A stretch of 8,065 nt of DNA from Caryophanales bacterium (lineage in GTDB: Bacteria; Bacillota_I; Bacilli_A; RF39; UBA660), in the NCBI GenBank assembly GCA_016282415.1, contig JAEEKO010000049.1, forward strand, positions 1 to 8,065, read 5' to 3'. The notes beneath the pieces are model-generated. The model saw only the letters and a list, made by a program, of their open reading frames with translations. It made no database searches and was not told the origin of the DNA. Below, one piece after another: positions 5,789-8,065 of this stretch. The stretch's first letter is position 1; the number at the start of each line of letters is the position of its first letter. A program made the position numbers and the translations under genes.

Positions 5789-6001
5789 GTAAAAGTTTTG
5801 ATCAAGAGGAGTAGAAATATCCCTGTTTCAAGAGAATTAGTGGTTGGTGTGAACTAATAAACATATATTTTGAAGGTAGCTTGTGAACTGTTATTTTGAA
5901 TTTTTAGTAGAAATAATCGTTAATACGCGTTAAGTATTTTAAGAAGCAATTAAAGTGGTACCACGATCTAATTCGTCTTTATGATGAATTAGATTTTTTT
6001 A
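5789..6001 (+). promoter_or_regulatory. T-box leader, predicted tRNA-Val responsive
   Basis: A tRNA-sensing leader RNA that reads through its terminator when the cognate tRNA is uncharged. Stem I can be folded by eye: CAAG 5803-5806 with CTTG 5880-5883; AAATAT 5815-5820 with ATATTT 5865-5870; GTTT 5825-5828 with AAAC 5859-5862; TTAGT 5837-5841 with ACTAA 5853-5857. It has the AGTA loop-E element (5810-5813), the AGAGA bulge (5831-5835) and the GGTGTGA distal loop (5846-5852, consensus GGUGNRA). On the 3' side of the specifier loop, GAAGGTAGC (5872-5880) offers GUA (Val) at 5876-5878. The T-box proper is AAAGTGGTACCACG (5952-5965); its UGGU (5956-5959) fits an ACCA end with discriminator A, as in tRNA-Val. 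A valS gene downstream agrees with this. The stem II/III region (5884-5950) was not resolved. Confidence 0.93.
5966..6001 (+). terminator. T-box-controlled terminator
   Basis: ATCTAATTCGTC (5966-5977) pairs with GATGAATTAGAT (5983-5994) through 12 base pairs including one G-U, with a TTTAT loop and a T-run at 5994-6000. The 5' arm begins immediately after the T-box sequence, as expected for mutually exclusive terminator and antiterminator folds. Confidence 0.9.
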
Positions 6002-6021
6002 TTATCAAAGGAGGTTATATC

Positions 6022-6732
6022 ATGGATTATGAAAGCATCTTTAATAATTATTATCAACAATTTGATGACAATGAATACTGGATTAAATATAAACATGACC
6101 ATATTATGCGAGTCGTCGATTATGCAGTAAAAATTGCTAAAAGTTTAAATGTGTCAGAAGATGATTTAGAATTAGTTAGAATCTGTGCTTTATTTCATGA
6201 TATAGCACGTTTTAAACAATATGCAACATACCATTGCTTTGAGGATGCCAAAACTTTTGATCATGGTGATGAAGGTTATAATATTCTAAAAGAATTAGGA
6301 ATTGATAATTATACGATTTTAATGAGTACTAAAAATCATAATAAATATAAAATTGATGAATCATTAGATGCAAAAACAAAATTTATAACATCAATTATCC
6401 GTGATGCGGATAAAGTTGATATTTTTATAGATTTACATAACGAAATTGATGATGATGAAGATGTTGTGTTATCTGATGAGGTTGTTGATTGTTTCCGTAA
6501 TCATCAATTAATTCGTAATCAAATGAATAGTTGGGATTCTTCACTATTTAGATTGATTAGATTACTAGCATTTATCTTTGATATGAATTTTAAAGAATCA
6601 TTTAAAATTATTAAAGATTCTGATCGTATTAATTATAAGTGTGATAGCATTCAAAAAAGAATTAATGATGATCGCGTTGATGAAATTAGAAATATTTTAA
6701 ATAATTACGTAGATGAAAGGTTAAGTGATTAA
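6022..6732 (+). CDS. HD-domain phosphohydrolase, function unknown
   Basis: A 236-residue soluble protein of the HD superfamily of metal-dependent phosphohydrolases. Visible ligands are H27 in HIMRVVDYA, the H59-D60 pair in ALFHDIARF, and D128/D130 in IIRDADKVD; H81 (FDHGDEG) and H106 (KNHNKYK) are further conserved-looking histidines. The stretch RFKQYATY...F.DAKTFDHGDEGY resembles a little-studied HD family with an R-F-x-Q-Y signature; no substrate is known to me. There is no synthetase domain (no RelA/SpoT partner), sensor domain or membrane segment. The start ATG has a strong AAAGGAGGT site (6007-6015) six bases upstream. It is the first gene after the T-box terminator, and valS begins one base after its stop, so both should be induced when tRNA-Val is uncharged. 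A role in nucleotide or tRNA turnover is only inference. Confidence 0.85.
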   Translation: MDYESIFNNYYQQFDDNEYWIKYKHDHIMRVVDYAVKIAKSLNVSEDDLELVRICALFHDIARFKQYATYHCFEDAKTFDHGDEGYNILKELGIDNYTILMSTKNHNKYKIDESLDAKTKFITSIIRDADKVDIFIDLHNEIDDDEDVVLSDEVVDCFRNHQLIRNQMNSWDSSLFRLIRLLAFIFDMNFKESFKIIKDSDRINYKCDSIQKRINDDRVDEIRNILNNYVDERLSD

Positions 6733-6733
6733 A

Positions 6734-8065
6734 ATGTTAGAAACAAAATATGATCATTTAAAAGTTGAACAAGGTAAATATAACCATTGGAAAGAACAAG
6801 GTTATTTCCAATGTGGTAAGAATAAAGGTGCTGACCCATATTGTATCGTTATTCCACCACCAAATGTTACTGGTAAATTACATATTGGTCATGCTTATGA
6901 TGTAGCGTTGCAAGATGCCATTATTCGTTATAAAAGAATGCAAGGTTTTGATACTTTATGGCTTCCTGGAATGGACCATGCTGCCATCGCTACTGAAGCT
7001 AAAGTTGTAAAAAGATTAAAAGAACAAGGTATCGATAAATATGAATATGGTCGTGAAAAGTTCTTAGAAGCTTGTTGGGATTGGACTAGAGAATATGGTG
7101 GACATATTCGTGATCAATGGGGTGCTATGGGTGTTTCTGTTGATTATACTAAAGAACGTTTTACTCTTGATGAAGGCCTTAGTAATGCAGTTAAAAAAGT
7201 GTTTGTCGATTATTATAATAAAGGATTAATATATCGTGGTGAAAGAATTATTAACTGGGATCCTGCAGCACAAACTGCTTTATCTAATGAAGAAGTTGTA
7301 TATTCTGAAGAAAAGAGTGCTTTTTATCACATAAAATATATTATTGAAGGTACTAATGAGTATTTAGATGTTGCTACAACGCGTCCTGAAACATTATTTG
7401 GTGATACTGCAGTTGCAGTTAACGAAAATGATGAACGTTATCAAAAATATATTGGTAAGAATGTTGAATTACCATTTATGAATAAAGTAATTCCAATTAT
7501 TATTGATGAACATGCCGATATGGAAAAAGGTACGGGTGTTGTTAAAATTACTCCAGCTCACGATCCTAATGACTTTGAAGTTGGAAACAGACATAATTTA
7601 GAACGTATTTGTATCATGAATGATGATGCAACTATGAATGAAAATGTACCTATGAAATATCAAGGCATGACAAGAGAGGAATGTCGTGAGGCTGTTCTTG
7701 AAGATTTAAAAGCAGCTAATCTTTTACTTGATATCGAACCACTTGTTCATGAAGTTGGACATTCCGAAAGAACTGGGGTAATGGTTGAACCAATGATTAA
7801 GAAACAATGGTTTGTTAAGATGCGTGGTTTAGCTGACCAAGTTCTTGATAATCAAAAAAATAAAGATACTAAAGTTAACTTTGTCCCTGCTCATTATGAA
7901 AAAACCATGAATCACTGGATGGAAATTACTTATGACTGGTGTATATCAAGACAATTATGGTGGGGTCATCGAATTCCTGCTTGGTATAAAGGTGAAGAAA
8001 TTTATGTTGGAATGGAAGCTCCTACTGGTGAAGGTTGGGTTCAAGATGAAGATGTATTAGATACA
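6734..8065 (+). CDS. valS: Valyl-tRNA synthetase, 5' part
   Basis: Class Ia synthetase that charges tRNA-Val with valine and hydrolyses Thr-tRNA-Val by its CP1 editing domain. The first 444 codons are in the window and the gene runs off the right edge with the frame open. Seen: IPPPNVTGKLHIGHA (40-54), which holds the HIGH motif at 50-53; LPGMDHAAIATE, which is ValRS-like; the editing-domain motifs TTRPETLFGDTAVAV and GTGVVKITPAHDPNDFEVG; and TYDWCISRQLWWGHRIPAWY, where the chain returns to the catalytic domain. The KMSKS loop and the anticodon-binding part lie outside. The start ATG is one base after the stop of the HD gene; only a weak, distant AAAGG (6716-6720) is seen, suggesting coupling. 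It is placed under the valine-type T-box. Confidence 0.97.
   Translation, partial: MLETKYDHLKVEQGKYNHWKEQGYFQCGKNKGADPYCIVIPPPNVTGKLHIGHAYDVALQDAIIRYKRMQGFDTLWLPGMDHAAIATEAKVVKRLKEQGIDKYEYGREKFLEACWDWTREYGGHIRDQWGAMGVSVDYTKERFTLDEGLSNAVKKVFVDYYNKGLIYRGERIINWDPAAQTALSNEEVVYSEEKSAFYHIKYIIEGTNEYLDVATTRPETLFGDTAVAVNENDERYQKYIGKNVELPFMNKVIPIIIDEHADMEKGTGVVKITPAHDPNDFEVGNRHNLERICIMNDDATMNENVPMKYQGMTREECREAVLEDLKAANLLLDIEPLVHEVGHSERTGVMVEPMIKKQWFVKMRGLADQVLDNQKNKDTKVNFVPAHYEKTMNHWMEITYDWCISRQLWWGHRIPAWYKGEEIYVGMEAPTGEGWVQDEDVLDT

Noticed and set aside
5875..5878. Glycine (GGU) specifier for the T-box
   Set aside because: The UGGU bulge needs discriminator A, the downstream synthetase is ValRS, and GUA one base on fits the GAA-N-codon spacing.

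Overview
The window is an AT-rich stretch of a Gram-positive-type genome, most likely a low-GC Bacillota such as an uncultured Bacilli or Mollicutes-related lineage. The evidence is a SigA of the Bacillus type followed directly by trmK, strong AGGAGG-type ribosome binding sites, a T-box leader ahead of an aminoacyl-tRNA synthetase gene, and U-tract terminators. All tryptophan codons I read are TGG and there is no in-frame TGA, so the Mycoplasma code (TGA = Trp) is very unlikely. No species can be named from this sequence alone.

Layout. (1) 1-1341: the 3' two thirds of the housekeeping sigma factor gene (rpoD/sigA) and trmK (tRNA m1A22 methyltransferase) form one operon, closed by a hairpin plus T7 terminator at about 1346-1379. 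(2) 1319-1540, minus strand: a small 73-residue ORF with a good ribosome binding site, faintly like the YqfQ/VrrA family; it runs convergently into trmK. (3) 1580-3989: a promoter with an extended -10, then pilC (platform protein with an unusual N-terminal extension) and pilD (bifunctional prepilin peptidase) eight bases apart. (4) 3989-4014: an AT-rich bidirectional terminator between convergent pilD and pilB. (5) 4025-5668, minus strand: pilB, the assembly ATPase, which lacks the usual N-terminal domain and carries a Pro/Gln-rich C-terminal tail. (6) 5700-6001: divergent promoters for pilB and for a valine-type T-box leader. (7) 6022-8065: an HD-domain phosphohydrolase gene and the first 444 codons of valS, one base apart and both downstream of the T-box.

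How the genes work together. PilB, PilC and PilD are the cytoplasmic motor, inner-membrane platform and pilin-processing enzyme of a type IV pilus or competence pseudopilus. No pilin gene is visible, so the fibre subunits must be encoded elsewhere. The pilus block sits between two housekeeping operons (sigA-trmK and HD-valS). The T-box reads valyl-tRNA charging: specifier GUA, and a UGGU bulge that fits a tRNA with discriminator A. It would therefore raise transcription of both the HD protein and valyl-tRNA synthetase when charged tRNA-Val is scarce. The features most worth following up are the modified architectures of PilB and PilC, the HD gene under valine T-box control, and the small convergent ORF.
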